Origin: Umezawaea sp036375055 | GTDB lineage: Bacteria; Actinomycetota; Actinomycetes; Mycobacteriales; Pseudonocardiaceae | NCBI RefSeq assembly: GCF_036375055.1 | Contig: NZ_DASUSQ010000046.1 | Coordinates: forward strand, 124,001 to 188,000 | Direction: 5' to 3' | DNA: 64,000 nucleotides | Shown: piece by piece, positions 17,901-25,438 of the stretch | Layout of the letters: each line of letters begins with the position of its first letter | Position numbering within the stretch: position 1 is the stretch's first letter | Position numbers and translations under genes: made by a program | The notes under the pieces: model-generated | What the model was told of the DNA's origin: nothing | The model's database searches: none | The model's input: only the letters and a program-made list of their open reading frames with translations

Positions 17901-19931
17901 ACCGTGCTGGAGTCGCTGCCGCGGCTGGACGAGCTCCGCGCGGCCTACGCCCGCACCGACGGGTCCGACGACACCGTGCCGACCCAGCTCGCCCGCCACG
18001 CCGTCACGCACGTGCAGTGCACGCCGTCGCTGGCGCTCGCGCTCACCGGCACGGACGCCGGGCTCAGCGCGTTCCGCGGGCTCGACCAGCTCGTGATCGG
18101 CGGCGAGGCGTTCCCCGCCGCGCTCGCCACCCGGCTGGCCGAGTCCGGGCAGCGCGCCGTGCTCAACGCGTACGGGCCCACCGAGACCACGATCTGGTCC
18201 ACCCTGCACCCGGTGGACCCGGCCGCGGGCGCACCGCCGATCGGGCGGCCCATCGCCAACACCCGCGTCCACCTCGTCGACGCGGCGGGCGAGCCCGTCC
18301 CGGTCGGCGTGCCCGGTGAGCTGCTGATCGGCGGCGAGGGCGTGGTGCGCGGCTACTGGGGCAGGCCGGGGCTGACCGCCGACCGCTTCGTCCCGGACCC
18401 GTTCGGGCCGCCGGGCCAGCGGCTCTACCGCACCGGGGACATCGCGGTGCTGCGGCCGGACGGCGTGCTGGAGTACCGGGGACGCGCCGACGGCCAGGTG
18501 AAGCTGCGCGGCAGGCGGATCGAGCTCGGCGAGGTCGAGTCCGCGATCGAGGCGAGCCCCGACGTCGACCAGGCCGTGGTGCGCGTCGCGGACGAGGGCA
18601 CCGACCGCGCCGCGCTGGTGGCCTACGTGAAGCCGCGCGGCGGCGTGGACGCGGGCGACGACCCCGAGCTGGTCGCGCTGCCGACCGGCGGGGTGCTCGC
18701 GACGGTGGACCGCCGGGGCGCCGCCGAGCTGCACCAGGAGATCTTCGTCAACGAGGAGTACCTCGACGGCTTCCTGCGGCTGTGGGACGGCGCCGTCGTG
18801 GTCGACGCGGGCGCCAACGTCGGCGCGTTCACGCTGTTCGCCCACCGGCGGTGCAGGCCCGCGCGGATCATCGCGGTCGAGCCGATCCCGCCGACGTTCG
18901 CCCGGCTGGAGAAGACCGTGCGCGCCAACGGCATCGACGCCGTCCTCGTCAACGCCGGGCTGGCCGCCGAACCGGGAACGGCGTCGTTCACGCACTACCC
19001 GGAGCTGACCGGGCTGTCGGGCCGGTACGCCGACCCGGTCGCCGACCGCGAGCGGGCGGCCGTGCTGTTCGACGGGCCGGAGCGGGACGTGGAGCAGTTC
19101 CTGGACCAGCGCTACCGCAACGAGTCCTACGACTGCGCGCTCACCACGCTGTCCGAGGTGGTCCGCGAGCACGCGCTCGACCGGATCGACCTGCTGAAGA
19201 TCGACGTCGAGCGCGCGGAGATGGACGTGCTCGACGGCCTGTCGGACACCGACTGGGACCTGGTGCGCCAGGTCTGCGTCGAGGTCGAGGGCGACGACCG
19301 GCGCGACGAGGTGCTGGCCGTGCTGACCAAGCGCGGGTTCGAGACGCACTCGCTGGTGCTGCTGGACGCGCTGGAGGTCTCCATCGTGCACGGTCGCCGC
19401 GCGGGCCTGCCCGCGCGGCCCGCGACCCGCGCCGACGCGCCCCTGGACCTCGCGGCGCTGCGGACTCGGCTCGCGGACGCGCTGCCGGGGTACCTGGTGC
19501 CCGAGCGGTTCGTGGCCGTGGCGGGTTTCCCGCTCACCCCCAACGGCAAGGTGGACCGGCGCGCGCTGGCCGCGACACCCACCGCACCGCCACCCGCGCG
19601 GGCTCCCGTCGCACCCCGCGGCGACCTGGAGCGGAGGCTGGCGGCGGTGTGGTCGTCCGTGCTCGACGTCGACTCGATCGGCGTGCACGACAACTTCTTC
19701 GACGCGGGCGGCAACTCGCTGCTGCTCATCAGGGTGCACGCGAAGCTGGCGGAACTGGGCGCCGGAGCCCCCCGGCTCGTCGACCTGTTCTCGCACCCCA
19801 CCATCGCCTCGCTGGCCGCCTCGATGGAGGGCGCGGCCCCCGTGGCGCACGAGGACATCGAGGACATCGAGGACCGGCGCTCCGGCCGCAGCCGGTTCCT
19901 CCAGCGCAGAAGGGGAGGTTCCGGTGCTTGA
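14958..19931 (+). CDS. NRPS module with doubly interrupted adenylation domain: C-A(luciferase-like monooxygenase)(FkbM methyltransferase)-T
   Basis: A 1657-residue single module. C carries HHIVSDA (about 132; A replaces the usual final G). The A domain starts near 450, with core YTSGSTG at about 580. After motif A4 (FDIAALELLWTL) a complete luciferase-like flavin monooxygenase is inserted (about 654-1000, FSLFYFASAD to DFGIDATTVL, with TPERHFHPFGGPYPNP). The A domain resumes with HVQCTPS and GPTETT (about 1073). After LKLRGRRIELGEVE (about 1181) an FkbM methyltransferase is inserted (VVVDAGANVGAF about 1280, LLKIDVERAE about 1414), then A10 TPNGKVDR (about 1527) and T DAGGNSLL (about 1581). 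The code reads DILQVGAIWK, very near the glycine code DILQLGLIWK. Predicted product: carrier-bound alpha-methoxyglycine. Confidence 0.93.
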   Translation: MAELRSARPSFGQERFWFLEKLVPGKPVYHLPVALRLRGDLDVAGVHTALAAVVARHESLRTRFVEVDGRVYQVVEDSVGVELPTVSATEEELPALLTEAAAVPFALDRAPLLRALLVRLAEDDHVLLVTTHHIVSDAVSLEVFLTELGDAYRGATSAPPPLQYVDFAEWQRARLSGPVLDEHLAFWRERLAGAPELLELPSDRPRPATQSYAGATHRFDLDPALMTALRDLGTARGATPFMTLLAGFLAVLHRYTGRTDLVVGTPVANRTLPELERLVGFFVNTLVLRTSLDGDPSFAELLDRVRGDALDSYRFADVPFESLVEALAPPRDPSHSPLVQVLFALHDSAALTLALPGLRVDPVPVDSGASQLDLALTVETRATGSTGVVEYNTDLFDEATIVRFAGHLTTLLAGAVADPDRPLSLLPLTTAADADVVRALNATDLDHARDALVHDLVAEQARSRPDAPAVVFGSTTLTYRELDERANRVARHLVERGIGPESLVAVAMRRSQDLPVALLGVLKAGGAYVPVDPEYPVRRKEFMLADSGASVVLTGLDGIGDHPADAPAVPVRPDNPAYVIYTSGSTGTPKGVTVPHRTLTNFLHAMDEHITAGPGSVWLATTSVSFDIAALELLWTLARGVTVVVQGDAPVPPVDFSLFYFASADSGTHDAYRLLLEGAKFADRNGFTGVWTPERHFHPFGGPYPNPAVTGAAIAAVTDRIAIRAGSVVLPLQDPLRVAEEWSVVDGLSGGRAEVSFASGWLADDFVLAPDNHADRKRVLAEGMATVRALWRGEAVTRVNGAGEEIEVRTHPRPVTAELPTWLTSAGDPATFEAAGREGVNLLTHLLGQDLDELAVKITRYREAWTEAGHAGTGRVALMVHTSVDRDPEVVRERVREPFIAYLRSSLGLIKQLLTGPDGPVDLDSVPPAELDELLSVFYDRYATEAGLFGSPESCRPMVDRIVAAGVDEIACLIDFGIDATTVLESLPRLDELRAAYARTDGSDDTVPTQLARHAVTHVQCTPSLALALTGTDAGLSAFRGLDQLVIGGEAFPAALATRLAESGQRAVLNAYGPTETTIWSTLHPVDPAAGAPPIGRPIANTRVHLVDAAGEPVPVGVPGELLIGGEGVVRGYWGRPGLTADRFVPDPFGPPGQRLYRTGDIAVLRPDGVLEYRGRADGQVKLRGRRIELGEVESAIEASPDVDQAVVRVADEGTDRAALVAYVKPRGGVDAGDDPELVALPTGGVLATVDRRGAAELHQEIFVNEEYLDGFLRLWDGAVVVDAGANVGAFTLFAHRRCRPARIIAVEPIPPTFARLEKTVRANGIDAVLVNAGLAAEPGTASFTHYPELTGLSGRYADPVADRERAAVLFDGPERDVEQFLDQRYRNESYDCALTTLSEVVREHALDRIDLLKIDVERAEMDVLDGLSDTDWDLVRQVCVEVEGDDRRDEVLAVLTKRGFETHSLVLLDALEVSIVHGRRAGLPARPATRADAPLDLAALRTRLADALPGYLVPERFVAVAGFPLTPNGKVDRRALAATPTAPPPARAPVAPRGDLERRLAAVWSSVLDVDSIGVHDNFFDAGGNSLLLIRVHAKLAELGAGAPRLVDLFSHPTIASLAASMEGAAPVAHEDIEDIEDRRSGRSRFLQRRRGGSGA

Positions 19932-22926
19932 CGACGACCTGATCGCCATCGTCGGGATGGCGGGCCGGTTCCCCGGCAGCCCCTCGGTGGCCGAGTTCTG
20001 GGCCAACAGCCTGGCGGGCGCCGAAGGGGTGTCGTTCTACGGCCGCGACGAGCTGATCGAGGCGGGGGAACCCGCCGAGCTGGTCGACGATCCCGCCTAC
20101 GTCCCGGCGAGCGCCCCGCTGGCCGACCACGACCGGTTCGACGCGGAGCTGTTCGGCTACAGCCCGCGCGAGGCGCGCGTGATGGACCCGCAGCAGCGGG
20201 TGTTCCTGGAGTCGGCGTGGGAGGCGCTGGAGGACGCGGCCTGCGACCCCGACCGGCTGCGCGCCAGGATCGGCGTGTTCGCGGGCACCGGCATGACCCG
20301 CTACCTGTGGCAGAACGTCGTGCCCGCGCTGGGGTCCTCGCTCAACCCGCTGGAAGCCAGGCTGCTCAACGACAAGGACTTCCTGGCCACCACCACGAGC
20401 TACAGGCTGAACCTGCGCGGTCCGAGCGTGAACGTGCAGACCGCGTGCTCCACGTCCCTGGTCGCGGTGCACCTGGCCGCGCAGAGCCTGCTGTCGCACG
20501 AGTGCGACCTGGCGCTGGCGGGCGGCGTCACGATCGAGCTGCCGCACCGGGTCGGGTACCTCTACCAGGAGGGCGGCGTCAACTCGCCGGACGGGCACTG
20601 CCTGCCGTTCGACCACCGCGCCGCCGGGTGCGTCGGCGGCAGCGGCGTCGGGGTCGTCGTGCTGCAACGGCTCGGCGAGGCGAGGGCGCAGCACCGCCGC
20701 GTGCACGCCGTCCTGCGCGGGTCGGCGGTCAACAACGACGGCTCCGGCAAGGTCGGCTTCACCGCGCCCAGCGTGACCGGGCAGGCCGCCGTGGTCCGCG
20801 ACGCGCTGTTCATCGCCGAGGCCAAGCCGGAGAGCATCGGGTACGTCGAGACGCACGGCACCGGCACGCCCATCGGCGACCCGATCGAGGTCGAGGCGCT
20901 GCGCGGGGCGTTCGACGGGGTGGCCGCGGGCAGCGTCGCGCTCGGCTCGACCAAGGCGTCCATCGGACACCTGGACGCGGCGGCGGGCATCGCCGGGCTG
21001 ATCAGGGCCGTGCTGGCGGTGCGCGAGGGCGTGCTGCCGCCCAGCCCGTACTTCGAGGCCCCGAACCCGCTGCTGGAACTGGACGGCTCACCGTTCTACC
21101 TGCCGACGACGGCCACGGCGTGGCCGGGGGGCGACACCCCGCGCCGGGCCGGGGTGAGCTCGTTCGGCATGGGCGGCACCAACGCGCACGTCGTCGTCGA
21201 GCAGCCCCCGGCGGTGCCCGACAGCGCGCCGGACGTGCCCGGCAGGCAGCTCCTGGTGCTCTCCGCGGCGAGCGAGCGGTCGCTGGAGGCGTGGCGGCTG
21301 CGGCTGGCCGACGCGGTCCCGGACAGCGGGCTCGCGGACGTCGCGCACACGCTGGCGACCGGCCGCCGCCGCCTGCCGCACCGGCTGGCCGTGGTGGCCG
21401 ACTCCCCGGAGCAGGCCGTCGACCGGCTGCGCGACGTGAGCGCGCGGCGCATCCGGATCGCGGGCGACCCGCCCTCGGTGGTGTTCCTGTTCCCCGGACA
21501 GGGCGCGCAGCGGCCGGGGATGGCCGCGGGCCCGCACCGGGTGGCGCCGGTGTTCCGCACCGAACTGGACCGGTGCGTGGAGCTGTTCGAGCGGCAGGGC
21601 GTCGCCCTGCGGGACCCGCTGCTGGACGCGGGCTCCGACCCGGACGCCCTGCGGCGCACCGATCTCGCCCAGCCCGCGCTGTTCGCGCACTCCTACGCGC
21701 TGGCGCGGCAGTGGGAGCACTGGGGTGTCGCGCCGGCCGCGATGGCGGGACACAGCGTCGGCGAGTACGTCGCCGCCTGCCTGGCCGGTGTGCTCGACCT
21801 GCCCGACGCCGTGCGGCTGGTGGCCAGGAGGGGCGCGCTGATGGCGGCGCTGCCCGCCGGGTCGATGCTCGCCGTCGCGCTGCCCGAGGACGAGGCGGTC
21901 GCGCTGCTGACCGACGGCGTGGAGCTGGCCGCGGTCAACGGACCCCGGCAGTGCGTGCTGTCCGGCCGGACCGACGCGATCGAGCGGCTGCACGGGACCC
22001 TGTCGGCGAACGGCGTGCGCTGCAAGGTGCTGGAGACCTCGCACGCGTTCCACTCGGCGATGCTCGACCCGGTGCTGGAGCGGTTCGAGCAGGAGGTGCG
22101 CCGGACCCCGCTCCGGCCGCCGTCGATCCCGTTCGCCTCCTGCGTCACGGGAGCGCTCATCGAACCGGGCCAGGCGACCGACCCGGCCTACTGGGCGCGC
22201 CAGGCACGCCGGGCGGTCCGCTTCGGCGACGCCCTCGACCTGCTGGCCGCCGATCCCGGCACGCTGTTCATCGAGGTCGGCGCGGGCCGGGGCATGGCGG
22301 AACTGGCGCGCAGGCACCTGCGGGCACTCCGGCACGCGCCGATCAGCTCACTGCCGCTCACCGGCGGCGACCACGACGAGCACCTGCTGGCGGCGCTGGG
22401 CCAGGCCTGGGAGCACGGCGTCGACGTCGACTGGACGGCGGTGCACGGGGACGGGCCCCGGCGCGTCGCGGCGCTCCCCGGATACCCGTTCACCCGCAAG
22501 CGGCACTGGATCACCGCACCCGGCAGGTCGTCGACCGCGACGGCCCCGGTCGACGAGCCCGCACCGGTGGTGGCCACGACCGGGCGGGCCACCACGACCG
22601 AGGCCGAGGCCATCGTGATCGCGGTGTTCCGGGAGGCGTTCGGCGTGGACGACATCGGCCCCCAGGACGACTTCTTCGGCCTCGGCGGGACCTCGCTGCT
22701 GGCCGCGGAGGTGGTGCACCGGCTGCGGAAGCGGTTCGCCGTCGAGTTCCCGGTGCGCTACCTGTTCGAGGCGCCGGGCGTGGCGGACCTGGCCGCGCTG
22801 ATCAGCGGCACCGACCAGGGCGACACCGAGGAGGACCTCGACGCGCTCGTCGCCGAGCTGTCCGCGCTGCCCGACCACGAGATCGCCCACCTGCTCGCCG
22901 ACGGCACGGACGGAGCAACGCCATGA
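19924..22926 (+). CDS. Type I polyketide synthase module KS-AT-ACP
   Basis: A 1000-residue minimal PKS module without reductive domains. The ketosynthase has Cys in TACSTS (about 173), HGTGT (about 310) and KASIGHLDAAAG. The acyltransferase has GHSVGEY (about 609) and HAFHS (about 706), the malonyl-CoA type signature. The ACP serine lies in LGGTSL (about 920). GTG start; the gene overlaps the preceding NRPS by 8 bp and the following gene by 4 bp. By collinearity it extends the methoxyglycyl chain by one malonate unit and leaves a beta-keto group, since no KR, DH or ER is present. KS substrate specificity for an aminoacyl donor is inferred from order. Confidence 0.93.
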   Translation: MLDDDLIAIVGMAGRFPGSPSVAEFWANSLAGAEGVSFYGRDELIEAGEPAELVDDPAYVPASAPLADHDRFDAELFGYSPREARVMDPQQRVFLESAWEALEDAACDPDRLRARIGVFAGTGMTRYLWQNVVPALGSSLNPLEARLLNDKDFLATTTSYRLNLRGPSVNVQTACSTSLVAVHLAAQSLLSHECDLALAGGVTIELPHRVGYLYQEGGVNSPDGHCLPFDHRAAGCVGGSGVGVVVLQRLGEARAQHRRVHAVLRGSAVNNDGSGKVGFTAPSVTGQAAVVRDALFIAEAKPESIGYVETHGTGTPIGDPIEVEALRGAFDGVAAGSVALGSTKASIGHLDAAAGIAGLIRAVLAVREGVLPPSPYFEAPNPLLELDGSPFYLPTTATAWPGGDTPRRAGVSSFGMGGTNAHVVVEQPPAVPDSAPDVPGRQLLVLSAASERSLEAWRLRLADAVPDSGLADVAHTLATGRRRLPHRLAVVADSPEQAVDRLRDVSARRIRIAGDPPSVVFLFPGQGAQRPGMAAGPHRVAPVFRTELDRCVELFERQGVALRDPLLDAGSDPDALRRTDLAQPALFAHSYALARQWEHWGVAPAAMAGHSVGEYVAACLAGVLDLPDAVRLVARRGALMAALPAGSMLAVALPEDEAVALLTDGVELAAVNGPRQCVLSGRTDAIERLHGTLSANGVRCKVLETSHAFHSAMLDPVLERFEQEVRRTPLRPPSIPFASCVTGALIEPGQATDPAYWARQARRAVRFGDALDLLAADPGTLFIEVGAGRGMAELARRHLRALRHAPISSLPLTGGDHDEHLLAALGQAWEHGVDVDWTAVHGDGPRRVAALPGYPFTRKRHWITAPGRSSTATAPVDEPAPVVATTGRATTTEAEAIVIAVFREAFGVDDIGPQDDFFGLGGTSLLAAEVVHRLRKRFAVEFPVRYLFEAPGVADLAALISGTDQGDTEEDLDALVAELSALPDHEIAHLLADGTDGATP

Positions 22927-25427
22927 CGCGGACCCTGCGGCAGCGGCTCGCGGCCCTGACGCCCGCGGAACGGGCCGCTCTCACCGAGCGGCTGCACACC
23001 CGCTCGGCGAAACCGGCCAGGACGCTGGACTTCAGCCTCTTCTACTTCGCCAACGCCGCCGAGGACGAGCCCCGGTACCGGTTCCTGCTCGACACGGCCG
23101 CGCTGGCCGACAGACTCGGCTTCACCGCGGTGTGGACGCCGGAACGGCACTTCCACTCCTTCGGCGGCCTCTACCCGAACCCGTCCGTGCTCAGCGCGGC
23201 GCTCGCGATGGCCACCGAACGGGTGCGGATCCGCGCGGGCAGCCTCGTGCTGCCGCTGCACCACCCGATCCGGGTCTGCGAGGACTGGTCGGTCATCGAC
23301 AACCTGTCCGGCGGACGCGTCGGCCTGTCGTTCGCCACGGGCTGGCACGGCACCGACTTCGCGCTCGCCCCCGACCACTACGAGGACCGCCGCGAGCGGA
23401 CGTGGGACGCGATCGACGTGGTGCGCAAGCTGTGGCGCGGCGAGACCGTGGACTTCCCCGGTCCCGGCGGGACCACCGTGACGCCCACCCCGTTCCCCCG
23501 CCCCGTCCAGCCGGAACTGCCGGTGTGGGTCACGGCGTCCGGCAACCCGGACAGCTTCACCAAGGCGGGCGAGCTCGGCGCGAACGTGCTGTCGGCGCTG
23601 ATCGGCCAGTCGCCCGAACACCTGGCCGCCAACATCGCCCGCTACCGCGCCGCCCGCGCCGCGCACGGGCACGACCCGGACGCGGGCACCGTGACCGTGA
23701 TGCTGCACGCCTACCTCGACCGGGACGCGACGGCCGCTCGGGACCTGTGCGCGGCACCGCTGCGCGAGTACCTGCGCGGCTACCTCGAACAGCAGCGGGA
23801 CATGGTCGGCGACCAGGACCCGGAGGTCGACGTCGAGGCGCGGCTGGACTTCGCCTACGAGATGTACTCCACGCAGACCGCGCTGATCGGCTCGCCGGAC
23901 ACCGTCCGCCCGCTGCTGGCCCGGCTGGGCGACGCGGGCGTGGACGAGATCGCCTGCCTGGTGGACTTCGGCGTCCCGCTGGACAGGGCGGTCGAGAGCA
24001 TCCACCTGCTGGCGGGGGTGAAGGACGGCCAGACGGCCACCACCGCGCCGGTCACCACCGCACCGCTGGGCATCGACCAGGACCGCATGCGCAGGCTGGA
24101 ACTGGCCAACCCCGCCGGTCCGGCCAACTACGTCACCACGGGGCTGCGGATCCGCGGACCGCTGCGCGCCGACGCGCTGGACGACGCGCTGCGGTTCGTC
24201 GGCGGCAGGCACGAGGCGCTGCGCACCACGTTCGACACGCGCGACGGCGTTCCGCTGCAACGGATCGGCACCGACTTCGCGGTGCGGCTGGAGCGGTTCG
24301 ACGTGACCGACGTGCCACCGGGGGAACGGGTGCGCGCCGCGCGGGAGCTGCGCACGGAGTTCGCCCGGCGCCCGTTCCCCGACGACCGGCCCGCCGTGCG
24401 GGTGGCGCTGATCAGGCTCGCCGAGGACGACCACCAGCTGGCGGTGGTCAAGCACCACATGATCACCGACTGGGTGTCGTTCACCGTCTTCCTGCGCGAG
24501 CTGTTCGGCGCCTACCGGGACCTCGTCCTCGGCCGCGCACCGGACCTCCCGCCCGCGGTGCCCTACCGGGCGTTCGCCGAACGGGAGCGCGAGCGGTTGC
24601 GCGGCGGGAAGCTGGACGACCAGCTCGACCACTGGGTCGAGCAGCTCGCCGGAGCACCGGACCCGGTCACCCTGCCGATGGCCGTGGAGCGCCCGGCGAA
24701 GCAGACGTTCGAGGGCGAGCGCGCCTGGATGCTGTTCTCCCACGAGACCACGGCCAAGCTCAACGCGGTCAGCCGGGCGGAGCGGGTGACGCCGTTCATG
24801 ACCGCCTACACCGCGCTGGTGGCCTGCCTGGGCCACGTCACCGGCGAGTCGGACCTGGTGCTCGGCTCGCCGACGGCCAACCGCGACTGGGCGCCGGAGA
24901 ACCTCCTGGGGCTGCTGCTGCGCCCGATGCCGCTGCGCACCCGGCTGCGGCCGGAGCAGACCTTCCGCTCGGCGCTCGCGGACGTCCGCGCGGTCACCTC
25001 GGCGGCGCTGGCCAACGCCGAGGTCCCGTACCAGGCGCTGGTGGACCGGCTGGCGCCGGAGCGCGACCTGGACTGGCTGCCGCTGTTCAAGCTGCGGTAC
25101 CTGTTCCTGCGCTGGGACGAGCCGGTGGCGATCTCCGGGCTGACCCTGAGCCCGCTCGACACCGACCCCAGGACGTCGCTCTACGACGGCACCGTCTCGC
25201 TGTGGGACGACGCGCACGGCATGTTCGGCCGGATCGAGTACAACTCCGACCTGTTCGCGCGCGACACCGTCGTGTCGACCATCGAGACCTTCGCGACCAT
25301 GCTCGACGCCGCGGTCACCGATCCCGACCTGCGCGTCGGCGACCTGCCCACGTCGGGCTCCCGGCGCTTCCACGTCGACCAGGACGAGCTCGAAGTCCGC
25401 CTCGGCGACCAGCGCCCCCGTTCCTGA
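22923..25427 (+). CDS. Luciferase-like monooxygenase fused to an NRPS condensation domain (LLM-C)
   Basis: An 834-residue two-domain protein. Residues 1-30 (LRQRLAALTPAERAALTERL) look like a helical docking or linker segment. Residues about 34-355 form a luciferase-like flavin monooxygenase (FSLFYFANAA, TPERHFHSFGGLYPNP, DEIACLVDFGV) of the type found embedded in NRPS/PKS proteins. Residues about 385-834 form a condensation domain with HHMITDW at about 512, so both histidines and the aspartate are kept but the final G is W. It has no A or T domain of its own; the T domain opens the next protein. The monooxygenase probably oxidises the carrier-bound intermediate coming from the PKS module. ATG start, coupled by ATGA overlap to the PKS gene. 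Confidence 0.9.
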   Translation: MTRTLRQRLAALTPAERAALTERLHTRSAKPARTLDFSLFYFANAAEDEPRYRFLLDTAALADRLGFTAVWTPERHFHSFGGLYPNPSVLSAALAMATERVRIRAGSLVLPLHHPIRVCEDWSVIDNLSGGRVGLSFATGWHGTDFALAPDHYEDRRERTWDAIDVVRKLWRGETVDFPGPGGTTVTPTPFPRPVQPELPVWVTASGNPDSFTKAGELGANVLSALIGQSPEHLAANIARYRAARAAHGHDPDAGTVTVMLHAYLDRDATAARDLCAAPLREYLRGYLEQQRDMVGDQDPEVDVEARLDFAYEMYSTQTALIGSPDTVRPLLARLGDAGVDEIACLVDFGVPLDRAVESIHLLAGVKDGQTATTAPVTTAPLGIDQDRMRRLELANPAGPANYVTTGLRIRGPLRADALDDALRFVGGRHEALRTTFDTRDGVPLQRIGTDFAVRLERFDVTDVPPGERVRAARELRTEFARRPFPDDRPAVRVALIRLAEDDHQLAVVKHHMITDWVSFTVFLRELFGAYRDLVLGRAPDLPPAVPYRAFAERERERLRGGKLDDQLDHWVEQLAGAPDPVTLPMAVERPAKQTFEGERAWMLFSHETTAKLNAVSRAERVTPFMTAYTALVACLGHVTGESDLVLGSPTANRDWAPENLLGLLLRPMPLRTRLRPEQTFRSALADVRAVTSAALANAEVPYQALVDRLAPERDLDWLPLFKLRYLFLRWDEPVAISGLTLSPLDTDPRTSLYDGTVSLWDDAHGMFGRIEYNSDLFARDTVVSTIETFATMLDAAVTDPDLRVGDLPTSGSRRFHVDQDELEVRLGDQRPRS

Positions 25428-25438
25428 GGAGTACCACA

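Noticed and set aside
14448..20006. Very long open frame on the minus strand opposite the NRPS genes (1852 codons)
   Set aside because: Low-complexity, Arg/Gly/His-rich translation, mirror of the wobble pattern of the plus-strand NRPS with intact motifs. Same applies to 25181-29515, 9544-12606 and 22758-25373 on the minus strand.
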